Of a stretch of DNA of 64,000 bases, positions 33,455-43,364 are shown piece by piece. The position numbers and the translations under genes were made by a program. Position 1 is the stretch's first letter. Each line of letters begins with the position of its first letter. The DNA is from Fodinibacter sp963834965 (GTDB taxonomy: Bacteria > Actinomycetota > Actinomycetes > Actinomycetales > Dermatophilaceae). Under the pieces are notes generated by a model. The model worked only from the letters and a program-made list of their open reading frames with translations. It had not been told where the DNA came from and did not search any database. The stretch covers positions 62,001 through 126,000 of the forward strand of contig CAWIEI010000035.1 of NCBI GenBank assembly GCA_963834965.1. Direction: 5' to 3'.

Positions 33455-34426
33455 ATGGACAAGCCGGCACAGATCGCGCTCCTCATCGACGCCGACAACG
33501 CGACGGCGTCCCGCATCGACGTCATCCTCGGTGAGCTCTCGCGGCTCGGCGAGACCAACGTGCGCCGCGCCTACGGCAACTGGACCAAGACTGGCCTGAA
33601 GTCGTGGCAGGAGGTGTTGCACGAGAACGCGATTCGCCCGGTGCAGCAGTTCGACCCGAGCAAGGGCAAGAACGCCAGCGACATCGCCCTGGCCGTCGAC
33701 GCCGTCGAGATCCTGCACACCCAGCGCCCCGACGCCTTCGCGCTGGTCTCCTCCGACGCCGACTTCACCCCCCTCGTCATGCACCTGCGCGAGCACGGCG
33801 CCCATGTCTACGGCTTCGGCGACGCCAAGACGCCGCAGCCGTTCCAGAGCGCCTGCACCCGCTTCCTCGTGCTCAACCGGCTCTCCTCCCCCAGCGGCCA
33901 GGCCGACCCGGGGCTGCCCGACGGCGGCCCGGCGGATGCCGTGTCGTCACCGCCCGAGGAGGCCGCGCCTCCGGCACCCGTGCGGCGCCGCGCCACGGCG
34001 AAGGCGACGAGCAAGGCCACCGACACGGCGACGGCAAAAGCCACGGCATCCGCGAAGAAGACCACCGCCAAGGCGGCCACCAAGGCCGCCGCCGCCGCCA
34101 CCGAGACCGGCCCCCCGAACACGACACCGGCCCGCGCCACGCGCGCCCAGCTGCGGAGCGACCGCAAGCTCGTGGCGCTGCTGCGCCGGGCGGTCGAGGG
34201 CGCGGCCGACGACTCCGGGTGGGCCCGGGTCGGCACGGTCGGCAACCACATCTCCAACCAGTCCTCGTTCGACCCGCGCAACTACGGCTACGCGAAGCTG
34301 AGCAGGCTGCTGGAGGCCACCGACCTGTTCGACATCCGGGATGCGGGCGGCCCGAACATGGCCGTTCGTGACCGTCGAGGGGCCGCCGGGACGTCCAGCA
34401 ACGGGACAGGCGGTGGGAACGCGTGA
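33455..34426 (+). CDS. NYN-domain RNase-like protein with C-terminal LOTUS/OST-HTH domain
   Basis: 323 residues. The N-terminal NYN (PIN-like) nuclease domain (residues 6-145) shows the acidic metal ligands: ALLIDADNATAS, KNASDIALAVDA and FALVSSDADFTPLV. A long Ala/Lys/Thr-rich linker (about 165-225) resembles histone-tail repeats. The C-terminal LOTUS/OST-HTH domain (about 230-305) includes RKLVALLRRAVEGAADDSGWARVGTVG and FDPRNYGYAKLSRLLEATDLFDI. NYN plus LOTUS is the layout of MARF1-type RNA endonucleases, so RNA binding and cutting is the likely job. TAGGGT is six bases before the ATG (leaderless). Confidence 0.9.
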   Translation: MDKPAQIALLIDADNATASRIDVILGELSRLGETNVRRAYGNWTKTGLKSWQEVLHENAIRPVQQFDPSKGKNASDIALAVDAVEILHTQRPDAFALVSSDADFTPLVMHLREHGAHVYGFGDAKTPQPFQSACTRFLVLNRLSSPSGQADPGLPDGGPADAVSSPPEEAAPPAPVRRRATAKATSKATDTATAKATASAKKTTAKAATKAAAAATETGPPNTTPARATRAQLRSDRKLVALLRRAVEGAADDSGWARVGTVGNHISNQSSFDPRNYGYAKLSRLLEATDLFDIRDAGGPNMAVRDRRGAAGTSSNGTGGGNA

Positions 34427-34484
34427 CGGTGTCCTGCACAATGGGGCCGCCCGACAACGGCGACGAGCGACGATTGGGGACCCC

Positions 34485-35621
34485 ATGAGCACCGCAGCAC
34501 AGACCGGGACGGCCCACCCGGAGAGCGACCCGAACTTCCAGCCCGGACTCGAGGGCGTGGTCGCCTTCGAGTCCGAGATCGCGGAACCCGACAAGCAGGG
34601 TGGCGCCTTGCGTTACCGCGGGGTCGACATCAACGACCTCGTCGGACGGGTCTCCTTCGGCCAGGTGTGGGGGTTGCTCGTCGACGATGAGTTCGACCCG
34701 GGCCTGCCGCCCGCCGAGCCCTTCCCGCTGCCGGTGCACAGCGGCGACATCCGGGTCGACGTGCAGTCCGCCATCGCCCAGCTCGCTCCCATGTGGGGCT
34801 TCAAGCCGCTGCTCGACATCGACGACGACGAGGCCCGCGACAACCTGGCCCGCGCCTCGGTCATGGCGATGTCGTTCATCGGCCAGGCGGCCCACGGGCA
34901 GTCGACGCCGATGGTGCCGCAGAGCGAGGTCGACAAGGGCCGCACCATCGCGGAGCGGTTCATGATCCGCTGGCGGGGCGAGCCCGACCCCAAGCACGTC
35001 GAGGCGATCGACTCCTACTTCATCTCCGCAGCCGAGCACGGAATGAACGCCTCGACGTTCACCGCGCGGGTCATCGCGTCCACCGGCGCCGATGTCGCCG
35101 CGTGCCTCTCCGGCGCGATCGGCGCCCTCTCCGGGCCGCTGCACGGCGGCGCCCCGAGCCGGGCCCAGCACATGATCGAGGGCGTCGAGAAGATGGGTGA
35201 TGCCCGGCGCTACGTCAAGGAGGTGCTCGACCGCAAGGAGCGCCTGATGGGCTTCGGGCACCGCGTCTACCGTGCCTACGACCCGCGCGCCACCGTGCTG
35301 CGCGACACCTGCAAGCGCCTGCAGACCCCTCGCTACGAGGTCGCCATCGAGCTCGAGAAGGCCGCCATCGCCGAGCTGGCCGAGCGCTACCCCGAGCGCC
35401 GCATGGAGACCAACGTCGACTACTGGGCCGCCGTGCTGCTCGACTTCGCCGAGGTGCCCGGCGACATGATGACGCCGCTGTTCGTCTCGGCGCGCACGGC
35501 CGGCTGGTCGGCGCACATCCTGGAGCAGAAGCGAGCCGGTCGGCTCATCCGCCCCAGCGCACGGTATGTCGGTCACGGCCCACGCCCGATCGAGGACGTG
35601 AAGGGCTTCCGCGCCCACTGA
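34485..35621 (+). CDS. citA: Citrate synthase (CitA type, citrate synthase 2)
   Basis: 378 residues. Catalytic motifs: GPLHGGAPSRAQHMI (oxaloacetate His), MGFGHRVYRAYDPRA (signature with the second His and substrate Arg) and NVDYWAAVLL with the catalytic Asp. The N-terminus VVAFESEIAEPDKQGGALRYRGVDINDLV is that of the short, ATP-sensitive Gram-positive/2-methylcitrate-related type. It condenses acetyl-CoA and oxaloacetate at entry to the TCA cycle. ATG at 34485 follows GGGGA. A hairpin terminator follows, then a decayed gene and serC. By memory, citA and serC are also neighbours in Mycobacterium. Confidence 0.94.
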   Translation: MSTAAQTGTAHPESDPNFQPGLEGVVAFESEIAEPDKQGGALRYRGVDINDLVGRVSFGQVWGLLVDDEFDPGLPPAEPFPLPVHSGDIRVDVQSAIAQLAPMWGFKPLLDIDDDEARDNLARASVMAMSFIGQAAHGQSTPMVPQSEVDKGRTIAERFMIRWRGEPDPKHVEAIDSYFISAAEHGMNASTFTARVIASTGADVAACLSGAIGALSGPLHGGAPSRAQHMIEGVEKMGDARRYVKEVLDRKERLMGFGHRVYRAYDPRATVLRDTCKRLQTPRYEVAIELEKAAIAELAERYPERRMETNVDYWAAVLLDFAEVPGDMMTPLFVSARTAGWSAHILEQKRAGRLIRPSARYVGHGPRPIEDVKGFRAH

Positions 35622-35642
35622 GCACGGCACCCGCACGCCCCG

Positions 35643-35677
35643 GCGGGCCCGGCATCGACCACGGACGCCGGGCCCGC
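35643..35677 (+). terminator. Hairpin terminator of citrate synthase
   Basis: Perfect 11-bp stem GCGGGCCCGGC (35643-35653) / GCCGGGCCCGC (35667-35677), 13-base loop, 22 bases after the stop codon. Confidence 0.85.
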
Positions 35678-35693
35678 GCCCTGGAGGTGCCCG

Positions 35694-36030
35694 ATGCCGC
35701 GCTCCCACCTGCTGTCGCCACTCGCCGTCGTGGGGCTGGGCCTCGCCCTGGGCGCCGGGCCCCCGGGGCGGGCCGAGCAGCTACAGCAACGTCGCGCTCG
35801 GCGGGGTGGTGCGCTGGGCGCGCCAGCTCGGCCCGTGGAGCACCCGGCCCGATCCACGTGGTGGACCTCACGTCCGGCATCCGGTCACGATCGGTGAGGA
35901 TGGGGACGGCCGTGGAGTCCCGACGACGTCGACCCGCGGCGGCCGGACGGCCCTGGCGGCACCCGCCGCCGGGCGACCCCGACGGCCGGCTCCCCATCAC
36001 CACGTCCGACCCACCACACCGGAGAACCCC
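35694..36030 (+). pseudogene. Decayed secreted-protein gene between citA and serC
   Basis: ATG at 35694 has a strong site (GGAGG) and is followed by a signal-peptide-like start (MPRSHLLSPLAVVGLGLALG). The frame then loses sense. Another frame gives YSNVALGGVVRWARQLG, and a third IHVVDLTSGIRSRSVRMGTAV, as if one coding sequence had suffered several frameshifts. YSNVALG resembles the SxN-type motif of serine hydrolases, but this is too weak to name. No intact gene is present in this 400-base gap. Confidence 0.4.
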
Positions 36031-37161
36031 GTGAGCGAAACCGCCCCCATCACCATCCCCGCCGAGCTGCTCCCCGCCGACGGTCGGTTCGGGTCCGGCC
36101 CCTCGAAGGTGCGCCCCGAGCAGATCGAGGCGCTCACCGCGATCGGCCGCACGGTGATGGGCACCTCCCACCGCCAGGCGCCGGTGCGGAACATCGTCAA
36201 GTCGATCCGCTCCGGGCTCGCCACCTATTTCGACGTCCCCGAGGGCTACGAGGTCGTGCTCGGCAACGGTGGCGCGACGGCGTTCTGGGACGTCGCCGCC
36301 TTCGGCCTGGTGCGCGACCGCGCCCAGCACCTCACCTTCGGCGAGTTCTCGAGCAAGTTCGCCACGGTCACCAAGAACGCGCCGTTCCTCGGGGAGCCGA
36401 CCATCCTCTCCAGTGAGCCCGGCACCCGCCCCGACCCGCGCGCCGAGGCCGGCGTCGACGTCTATGCCTGGGCGCACAACGAGACCAGCACTGGCGTGAT
36501 GGCGCCCGTACAGCGGGTCGAGGGCGCGGATGCCGACGCCCTCGTGCTCATCGACGCCACCTCCGGCGCGGGTGGCCTGCCGGTCGACGTCAGCCAGGCC
36601 GACGTCTATTACTTCGCGCCGCAGAAGTCCTTCGCCTCGGACGGCGGGCTCTGGCTGGCCCTGTTCTCGCCCGCCGCGCTCTCGCGCGTCGAGGAGATCG
36701 CGGCATCCGGCCGCTGGGTGCCCGACTTCTTCAGCCTGCCCACCGCGATCAGCAACAGCCGGCTCGACCAGACCTACAACACGCCGGCCCTCGCCACTCT
36801 CGCCATGCTGGCCAACCAGGTCGAGTGGCTCAACGGCAACGGCGGCCTCGACTGGGCCACGGCGCGCACCAAGGACTCCTCGGGCCGGCTCTACGACTGG
36901 GCCGAGGCCAGCGACTACGCCACCCCCTACGTGTCCGACCCGGCGAACCGCTCGCAGGTCGTCGCGACCATCGACTTCGACGACGCGATAGACGCCTCGG
37001 CCATCGCAAAGACGTTGCGCGCCAATGGTGTCGTCGACGTCGAGCCCTACCGCAAGCTCGGCCGCAACCAGCTGCGGGTGGCCTGCTTCCCCGCGGTCGA
37101 CCCCGACGACGTCAGCAAGCTGATCGGCTGCATCGAGCACGTCGTCGAGCGCCTCGCCTGA
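36031..37161 (+). CDS. serC: Phosphoserine aminotransferase SerC (actinobacterial type)
   Basis: 376 residues. FGSGPSKVRPEQIEAL opens the fold; GTSHRQAPVRNIVKSI binds the substrate phosphate; the PLP lysine is in YYFAPQKSFASDGG; NETSTGVMAPV and LIDATSGAGGLPVDV hold the cofactor contacts. It converts 3-phosphohydroxypyruvate and glutamate to phosphoserine in serine biosynthesis. GTG at 36031 follows CCGGAGA at four bases. A terminator-like hairpin separates it from the convergent acyltransferase gene. Confidence 0.96.
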   Translation: MSETAPITIPAELLPADGRFGSGPSKVRPEQIEALTAIGRTVMGTSHRQAPVRNIVKSIRSGLATYFDVPEGYEVVLGNGGATAFWDVAAFGLVRDRAQHLTFGEFSSKFATVTKNAPFLGEPTILSSEPGTRPDPRAEAGVDVYAWAHNETSTGVMAPVQRVEGADADALVLIDATSGAGGLPVDVSQADVYYFAPQKSFASDGGLWLALFSPAALSRVEEIAASGRWVPDFFSLPTAISNSRLDQTYNTPALATLAMLANQVEWLNGNGGLDWATARTKDSSGRLYDWAEASDYATPYVSDPANRSQVVATIDFDDAIDASAIAKTLRANGVVDVEPYRKLGRNQLRVACFPAVDPDDVSKLIGCIEHVVERLA

Positions 37162-37162
37162 C

Positions 37163-37196
37163 CCGGCCCCTCCCCGAACTTCTGGGGGCGGGCCGG
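37163..37196. terminator. Imperfect hairpin between converging genes
   Basis: CCGGCCCCTCCCC (37163-37175) pairs with GGGGGCGGGCCGG (37184-37196) with one or two mismatches around an eight-base loop. It ends serC on one strand and the acyltransferase gene on the other. Confidence 0.7.
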
Positions 37197-37203
37197 ACGC
37201 CGG

Positions 37204-38559
37204 TCAGCTGGATACCGTGAGGCCGGCGGTCACCCGGTCGGCCAGCCAGGCCGACTCCGGCACCAGCCCCGGGTCGCAGACCAGGGTGACCACCAGGGCG
37301 CCGGCGTAGGAGAGCACGTCGAACGACACCGCCACGTTGCCGGGGTTGACGGCGACCGGCACCACTGCCGTCACCTCGGCACCGGCAACCCACAGGGGGA
37401 TGTCGGGCCCGCGGACGTTCGTGACGAAGGTGTGCACGAGTCGCTGGTGGTCGATGAAGGCCTGGAATGCGCCGACGGCCGCGAGCCCGCGGAACACCGG
37501 GGTGAGCACGGCGGCCGAACCGCCACGGCCGGGCCCGCGCACCCGGCCGCGCTCGGCGACGAGGGCCGCCAGCCGGGTCGCGGAGTCGGGGACGGCCGGG
37601 ACGCGCACCGGCACGACGCCCGTGGAGTTGCCGAGCGACCCCGCCTCGCCCTGCGCCCGCCGTGACACCGGCACCGACACGACGAGCTCGCTGACGCTCT
37701 CGCCGCGGCGGGCGAGCAGGTCGACCAGTGCACCCGTCACGGCGGTGACGACGACATCGTTCACACTCGCACCACCTGCCCGTGCCGCGGCCTTCACCAC
37801 CGCCAGGTCAGCGGTGGCGACAGCCAGGTGACGGGTGGAGCCGGTGGCGCCGAGCAGGCTGCACCGGTCGGCCAGGCGGGGGCGTCGCAGGCCCAGCTCG
37901 CGGGCGCCGCCGCCGAACCGCCGAGCGCCACCGGACCGGGGGTGCCGACCGATGAGCGCCCTCAGCCCTTCGAGCCTCGATCCCCATGCCTCGCGGGCCA
38001 GCACGCTCCATCCCGGCAGGGTCGACTCGGTCGCCGCGGGCGACCGCGAGCCGTCGCGGGCAACACGGGCATCGTCGTCGGCCAGGGCACCGAGCACGGT
38101 CAACCCACCCATGCCGTCGGCGAGCACGTGGTGCGCGACCAGCGCGATGCCGGCGACCTGACCGTGGGTGTCGAGCAGCAGGCGGGCACGCCAGAGCGGC
38201 CGCTCGAGGCCGAGCCGGGTCGTCACGAGCGTGCTGGTGGCGGCGAGCAGCACCTCCAGCCCGGCATCCGCCTGGAGCGTCACCTCGTCGACGAGGTCCT
38301 CCAGCGTGCTCGCGACGGCATCGACCCAGACCGGCCGACCCGCGCCGGGCGGGGTGCGCGCCAGCCGCTGCCCGAGCCGCGGCACGCCTGCCGCGCGCTC
38401 GAGCAAGGTCGCGCGCACGGCAGCCGCCGACGGGTGTGCGGCGGGGTCTAGCACGAGGAGGGCGCCGATCGCCATCGGCACGCGCCCGCGGTCGACGGCG
38501 AGCTGCAGCACGTCGTCGGCGCCGGCCCGGTCGATCACGGGGGAGCGGGGTGGGCCCAC
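37204..38559 (-). CDS. WS/DGAT-family acyltransferase (wax ester synthase-like)
   Basis: 451 residues. The active-site motif HHxxxDG is present as VAHHVLADGMGG (about residue 140). The C-terminal half has NDVVVTAVTGALVDLL, VSVPVSRRAQG, LGNSTGVVPVRVP and FVTNVRGPDIPLWVAGAEV, the NVxGP motif of WS/DGAT proteins. The enzymes esterify fatty acyl-CoA to alcohols or diacylglycerol. Activity in triacylglycerol or wax storage is likely but the acceptor is unknown. TACCGT six bases before GTG 38559 indicates a leaderless mRNA. Confidence 0.9.
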   Translation of the reverse strand: MGPPRSPVIDRAGADDVLQLAVDRGRVPMAIGALLVLDPAAHPSAAAVRATLLERAAGVPRLGQRLARTPPGAGRPVWVDAVASTLEDLVDEVTLQADAGLEVLLAATSTLVTTRLGLERPLWRARLLLDTHGQVAGIALVAHHVLADGMGGLTVLGALADDDARVARDGSRSPAATESTLPGWSVLAREAWGSRLEGLRALIGRHPRSGGARRFGGGARELGLRRPRLADRCSLLGATGSTRHLAVATADLAVVKAAARAGGASVNDVVVTAVTGALVDLLARRGESVSELVVSVPVSRRAQGEAGSLGNSTGVVPVRVPAVPDSATRLAALVAERGRVRGPGRGGSAAVLTPVFRGLAAVGAFQAFIDHQRLVHTFVTNVRGPDIPLWVAGAEVTAVVPVAVNPGNVAVSFDVLSYAGALVVTLVCDPGLVPESAWLADRVTAGLTVSS

Positions 38560-38617
38560 GCCACCACGGTATGCCGATGCCGGGCAGCGGCCGAGCGCGA
38601 CCCGGGCTGATCTGCCC

Positions 38618-38704
38618 CTACCGGGTGAGGGCGTAGACCAGCGCGACGCCCACCAGCACGCCGAGCACGCCGAGCGTCATCCGGCGGCGGAAGAGCGGCG
38701 TCAT
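38618..38704 (-). CDS. 28-residue membrane peptide coupled to the MFS gene
   Basis: The ATG at 38704 overlaps the TGA of the upstream MFS gene (ATGA). The reading frame gives a basic N-terminus (MTPLFRRRMT) and one hydrophobic helix (LGVLGVLVGVALVYALT) ending in Arg. The overlap and sensible topology suggest a real small membrane protein, perhaps bound to the transporter. Chance cannot be excluded at this length. Confidence 0.4.
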   Translation of the reverse strand: MTPLFRRRMTLGVLGVLVGVALVYALTR

Positions 38705-40002
38705 CGGGCCGGCTCCGGCACCGCGACGGTCGGCCGCCCGGACACCATCGGCACCGAGGTCACCCGCACCCGCGGGCGGCGCTGCGACTCGTAGCTCACC
38801 CGCACATTCTCCGACCTCGCCAGCCACAGCGACACCCCGAGCAGCACCAGGCCCACGGCGACCGCGCCGATGCCGATGGTCCAGCGCGGCCCGAACTGCT
38901 CCGAGATCCAGCCGATGAGCGGCGCCCCGACGGGCGTGCCGCCCATGAAGATCGCCATGTAGAGCGCCATCACGCGGCCGCGCATCTCGGGGGCGACCCG
39001 GGTCTGCACCATGGCGTTGGCGGTGGTCAGCGCGGTGAGGGCGGTGAGCCCGACCGGTACCAGTGCCAGCGCGAACAGCCAGTAGGTCGGCGCCATCGCA
39101 GCGAGCGCGGCGGCCACGGTGAACCCCGCGAGCGACAGCAGGAGCACCCGCAGCCGGGGCACCTTGCGGCGCGCCGACAGCAGGGCGGCGGTCAGCGAGC
39201 CGACCGCCATGATCGAGCCGAGCAGGCCGAACTCGCCGGCGCCCTTGTCGAACACCTTGGTGGCCATCAGCGCCATGGTGATCTGGAAGTTCATGCCGAA
39301 CGTGCCGAGCACGAAGACGAGCAGCATGACGAGCTGGATGTCGCGCCGCACTCGCACGTAGTGGAAACCCTCGCGGATGCCGCCGCGCCCCTTCGCGCGC
39401 GGCGCCGGCCGCAGCTCGTTGGTGCGCAGCCGCAGCAGGGCGACGATGACGAAGACGAAGGTGAAGGTGTTGAGCAGCAGCGCGGGCCCGACACCCCAGA
39501 GCGCGATGACCACGCCGGCCAGGCCCGGGCCGATGAGCCGGCCGAGGTTGAACGAGGCTGAGTTCAGCGAGACCGCGTTGGTGAGCTTGTCGTCGGGCAC
39601 CATCTCGGACACGAACGCCTGCCGCGCCGGGTTGTCGATGGCGGTGACAACGCCCTGGAAGAGCGCGATGGCGTAGACCTGCCACAGCTGGGCCAGGCCA
39701 GCGACGGCCAGGATGCCGAGCAACAGGCTCGAGACGGCAAGCAGGGTCTGGGTGACGAGCAGGATGCGGCGCTTGGCGAACCTGTCGGCGATCAGCCCGG
39801 CCCACGGCGCGAGCAGCAGGAAGGGCAGGAACTGCAGGCCGGTGACGATGCCGAGCGCCGTGGCCGAGCCCGCTGTGAGCACGGTGAGCACCAGCCAGTC
39901 CTGGCCGACCCGGCCCATCCAGGTGCCGACGTTCGACACCAGGGCGCCGGATGCCCACAGGCGGTAGTTGCGGACCTGGAGCGAGGAGAAGGTGGGGCTC
40001 AC
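38701..40002 (-). CDS. MFS transporter under MarR control
   Basis: 433 residues. The start FSSLQVRNYRLWASGALVSNVGTWMGRVGQDWLVL is typical of MFS_3 exporters; AGLIADRFAKRRIL is the loop 2-3 motif; AIDNPARQAFVSEMV and MRGRVMALYMAIFMGGTPVG are family-conserved. GTG at 40002 overlaps the marR stop by four bases (GTGA), so regulator and pump are co-translated, as in many drug-responsive marR-efflux pairs. A 28-residue membrane peptide follows by the same kind of overlap. Substrate unknown. Confidence 0.92.
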   Translation of the reverse strand: MSPTFSSLQVRNYRLWASGALVSNVGTWMGRVGQDWLVLTVLTAGSATALGIVTGLQFLPFLLLAPWAGLIADRFAKRRILLVTQTLLAVSSLLLGILAVAGLAQLWQVYAIALFQGVVTAIDNPARQAFVSEMVPDDKLTNAVSLNSASFNLGRLIGPGLAGVVIALWGVGPALLLNTFTFVFVIVALLRLRTNELRPAPRAKGRGGIREGFHYVRVRRDIQLVMLLVFVLGTFGMNFQITMALMATKVFDKGAGEFGLLGSIMAVGSLTAALLSARRKVPRLRVLLLSLAGFTVAAALAAMAPTYWLFALALVPVGLTALTALTTANAMVQTRVAPEMRGRVMALYMAIFMGGTPVGAPLIGWISEQFGPRWTIGIGAVAVGLVLLGVSLWLARSENVRVSYESQRRPRVRVTSVPMVSGRPTVAVPEPAR

Positions 40003-40460
40003 TCGGCGGCCACCCGTTCCAGCAGCACCGTGGCCAGCGCCAGCACCGCCCGCTCGTCGTCGGTGAGCCGCTCGAGCCGTGCGGCGAACCACTGGTCGCG
40101 CCGGCGCCGGATGTCGCGGATGGTGCGGCGGCCCTCCGCCGTCAGGGACAGGATCACCTGGCGACCGTCGGTGGGGTCGTCCGCGCGCGCGACCAGACCG
40201 GCCTCGACCAGGCCGGCTGCGGTGCGGGTCATGCTCGGGGCGCTCACCTTCTCGATCGCGGCGAGCTCCTTGGGGGTGAGCGGCTGCTCCTCGAGCCGGG
40301 CGAGCACCGAGAACTGGTGCGGCGGGACCGGCGCGGTGCTCTCGAACCGCACCCGGCGCGAGATGCGCATGCACGCCATGCGCAGGTCGCTGGTCAGCCG
40401 GTCGCGCTCCCCGCGCGTCATGGTCGAGGGTCGTACCGGCGTGGTGGTGGTGGTGGCCAT
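39999..40460 (-). CDS. MarR-family transcriptional regulator
   Basis: 153 residues from ATG 40460, which has AGGAGACGACC upstream. The winged helix is HQFSVLARLEEQPLTPKELAAIEKVSAPSMTRTAAGLVEAGLVARADDPTDGRQVILSLTAEGRR-like: a recognition helix (SAPSMTRTAAGL) and a wing with the conserved DxRxxxxxLT pattern. Terminal helices provide dimerisation. It probably represses itself and the coupled MFS gene through the inverted repeat at 40487-40512, releasing on ligand binding. Confidence 0.95.
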   Translation of the reverse strand: MATTTTTPVRPSTMTRGERDRLTSDLRMACMRISRRVRFESTAPVPPHQFSVLARLEEQPLTPKELAAIEKVSAPSMTRTAAGLVEAGLVARADDPTDGRQVILSLTAEGRRTIRDIRRRRDQWFAARLERLTDDERAVLALATVLLERVAAE

Positions 40461-40486
40461 GGTCGTCTCCTCGGGGTCGCAGATGC

Positions 40487-40512
40487 TTAGCACAACTCAT
40501 TACCTCTGCTAA
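40487..40512. promoter_or_regulatory. Inverted-repeat operator upstream of marR
   Basis: TTAGCA (40487-40492) and TGCTAA (40507-40512) are separated by 14 bases that are AT-rich for this genome. They lie 27-52 bases upstream of the marR start, where a promoter should be. Spacing and position suit a MarR dimer; autoregulation is inferred. Confidence 0.65.
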
Positions 40513-40528
40513 CTATTCCGTCCCTCTA

Positions 40529-40588
40529 CCCCGACTTCTTGCGAACATCCCACCGTCCCCGGTCGGGAAAGTCCGCAAGAAGTCGGGG
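40529..40588. repeat. 15-bp-stem hairpin of the CGACTTC family
   Basis: CCCCGACTTCTTGCG (40529-40543) pairs perfectly with CGCAAGAAGTCGGGG (40574-40588). The outer word CGACTTCKTGCG also forms the arms of the 31259-31332 hairpin. It lies between the marR promoter and the permease terminator. Confidence 0.8.
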
Positions 40589-40636
40589 TCGGTCGATGGG
40601 CGAAGTGGGAGACCCGCACACAGTCGGGACAACGCG

Positions 40637-40678
40637 CGGATGCCGTGTGGTCCCGCAACAGGGCCCACACGGCATCCG
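40637..40678 (-). terminator. Terminator built from an inverted pair of GGATGCC words
   Basis: Perfect 14-bp stem CGGATGCCGTGTGG (40637-40650) / CCACACGGCATCCG (40665-40678), 14-base loop. It is placed 40 bases after the permease stop codon. Each arm contains the over-represented heptamer GGATGCC. Confidence 0.85.
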
Positions 40679-40717
40679 TGGTGGTTCGGACCCGGCAGGT
40701 GCCAGGTCATGGCCCGG

Positions 40718-42241
<1,524 letters not shown>

Positions 42242-42320
42242 GGCCCGGACCCTAGCGGGAGCGCGTTACGGCTGCATGACGTGTGCACGAGCCGGTCGGC
42301 GTGGCCCGTAGGCTGGGCCC

Positions 42321-42581
42321 GTGACGACCCCGGAACCGCACTCCGAGCACCTCGCGGCGCTGGGGGCCGCGGCACCGGTCGAGCCGCTCGTGGTGCGCTC
42401 CCGCCCGATCGTCGCGACCGGCATCGGGCTGTGGGTGCTGGCGCTGGTCGTGACGCTCGTCGTCCCGGGCCTGCACACCGGCGAACGGTCGTGGTGGCCG
42501 TGGAGCTGCGTCATCGGCATCGCCCTGGGGGCCATCGCCTGGTGGTACGTCGGCCGCGGGCACGACAACGCCGCGGCCTGA
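42321..42581 (+). CDS. DUF2530 small membrane protein
   Basis: 86 residues with two hydrophobic helices (PIVATGIGLWVLALVVTLVVPGL and WSCVIGIALGAIAWWYVG) separated by GERSWWPW. This matches the DUF2530 family of actinobacteria, function unknown. GTG at 42321 has TAGGCT six bases upstream, so it is leaderless. It is divergent from the permease and convergent with the DUF3027 gene. The neighbourhood of DUF2530, MarR, DUF3027 and cold-shock genes resembles one in Mycobacterium by memory. Confidence 0.85.
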   Translation: MTTPEPHSEHLAALGAAAPVEPLVVRSRPIVATGIGLWVLALVVTLVVPGLHTGERSWWPWSCVIGIALGAIAWWYVGRGHDNAAA

Positions 42582-42623
42582 GCCAGGGCGCCCCGGGAAG
42601 CGCAACGACGGGTGGATGCCGTG

Positions 42624-43364
42624 TCAGGCCGGGTCGAGCTCGAAGTCGTCGAGGATCGGAGGCGCGACGCGCTCGGCGGTGTGCAGGTCGACGTCGACCT
42701 CGGAGTGCGCCCCGCACCCGTGGTCGAGGCTGACGACGCGGGCGTCGGACGGTGACCACTCGTTGGCGCACACGCCGAACACCGCGCGCAGCGCACCGGC
42801 CATCGGCACGAAGAAGCCGCAGCTGGAGCACGGCGCCGGCGCCTTGACCGCCACGGGTGCGCTGGGGCCGGACTCGCCGTCGTACCAGCGCTGCGCGGCG
42901 GCCTCGCGGCCCTCGGCCGACAGCACGCGCGGGCGCCCGAGGCCGAGCTCCCACAGGGCCACCTGGTCGACGTCCTCGTCGCCGGTGGCCTCGAAGCCGG
43001 GCTCGAGGCTGGGGTCGTCGGCCACGAGCGGGGTGACGTCGCCGGGGCCGACGTCGCCCGGCGCAAGCCGCTCGGCGTACGGCACCCAGTCGGGCGAGAG
43101 CAGGGCGCCCTCGCCGGGCACCAGGTTGGCCTCGCAGACGGTGACCGTCTTCGACCGCGGCACCCGGGCCACCGACACCGCCCAGCGCCAGCCGAGGTAG
43201 GCCCGGGCCGTGCAGGTGAAGTAGTGCGTGGCGAGGCGGTCCTCGACCATCTCCATCCCCAGGTGCTCACCGACCGCGCCCGCCTCGGCGATCGAGACGG
43301 CCGCCTCATGGGCGACCTCGACCGCCCCGCGCAGGGCAGGGTCGGTCTTCAGGGCGGGGGTCAC
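42624..43364 (-). CDS. DUF3027-type protein with Cys cluster
   Basis: 246 residues. HYFTCTARAYLGWRWAVSVARVPRSKTVTVCEANLVPGEGALL-type sequence marks the N-terminal domain, with PDWVPYAERLAPGDVGPGDV next. The C-terminal part has CSSCGFFVPMAGALRAVFGVCANEWSPSD and DHGCGAHSE, a likely zinc-binding arrangement of four or five Cys. I recognise it as the actinobacterial DUF3027 family; the function is unknown. GTG at 43364 overlaps the stop of the cold-shock-like gene (GTGA), so the two are translationally coupled. Confidence 0.82.
   Translation of the reverse strand: MTPALKTDPALRGAVEVAHEAAVSIAEAGAVGEHLGMEMVEDRLATHYFTCTARAYLGWRWAVSVARVPRSKTVTVCEANLVPGEGALLSPDWVPYAERLAPGDVGPGDVTPLVADDPSLEPGFEATGDEDVDQVALWELGLGRPRVLSAEGREAAAQRWYDGESGPSAPVAVKAPAPCSSCGFFVPMAGALRAVFGVCANEWSPSDARVVSLDHGCGAHSEVDVDLHTAERVAPPILDDFELDPA

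Noticed and set aside
42242..42320. Purine riboswitch upstream of the NCS2 permease
   Set aside because: The start appears leaderless and the gap to the divergent gene is only 79 bases, with no conserved purine-riboswitch core.
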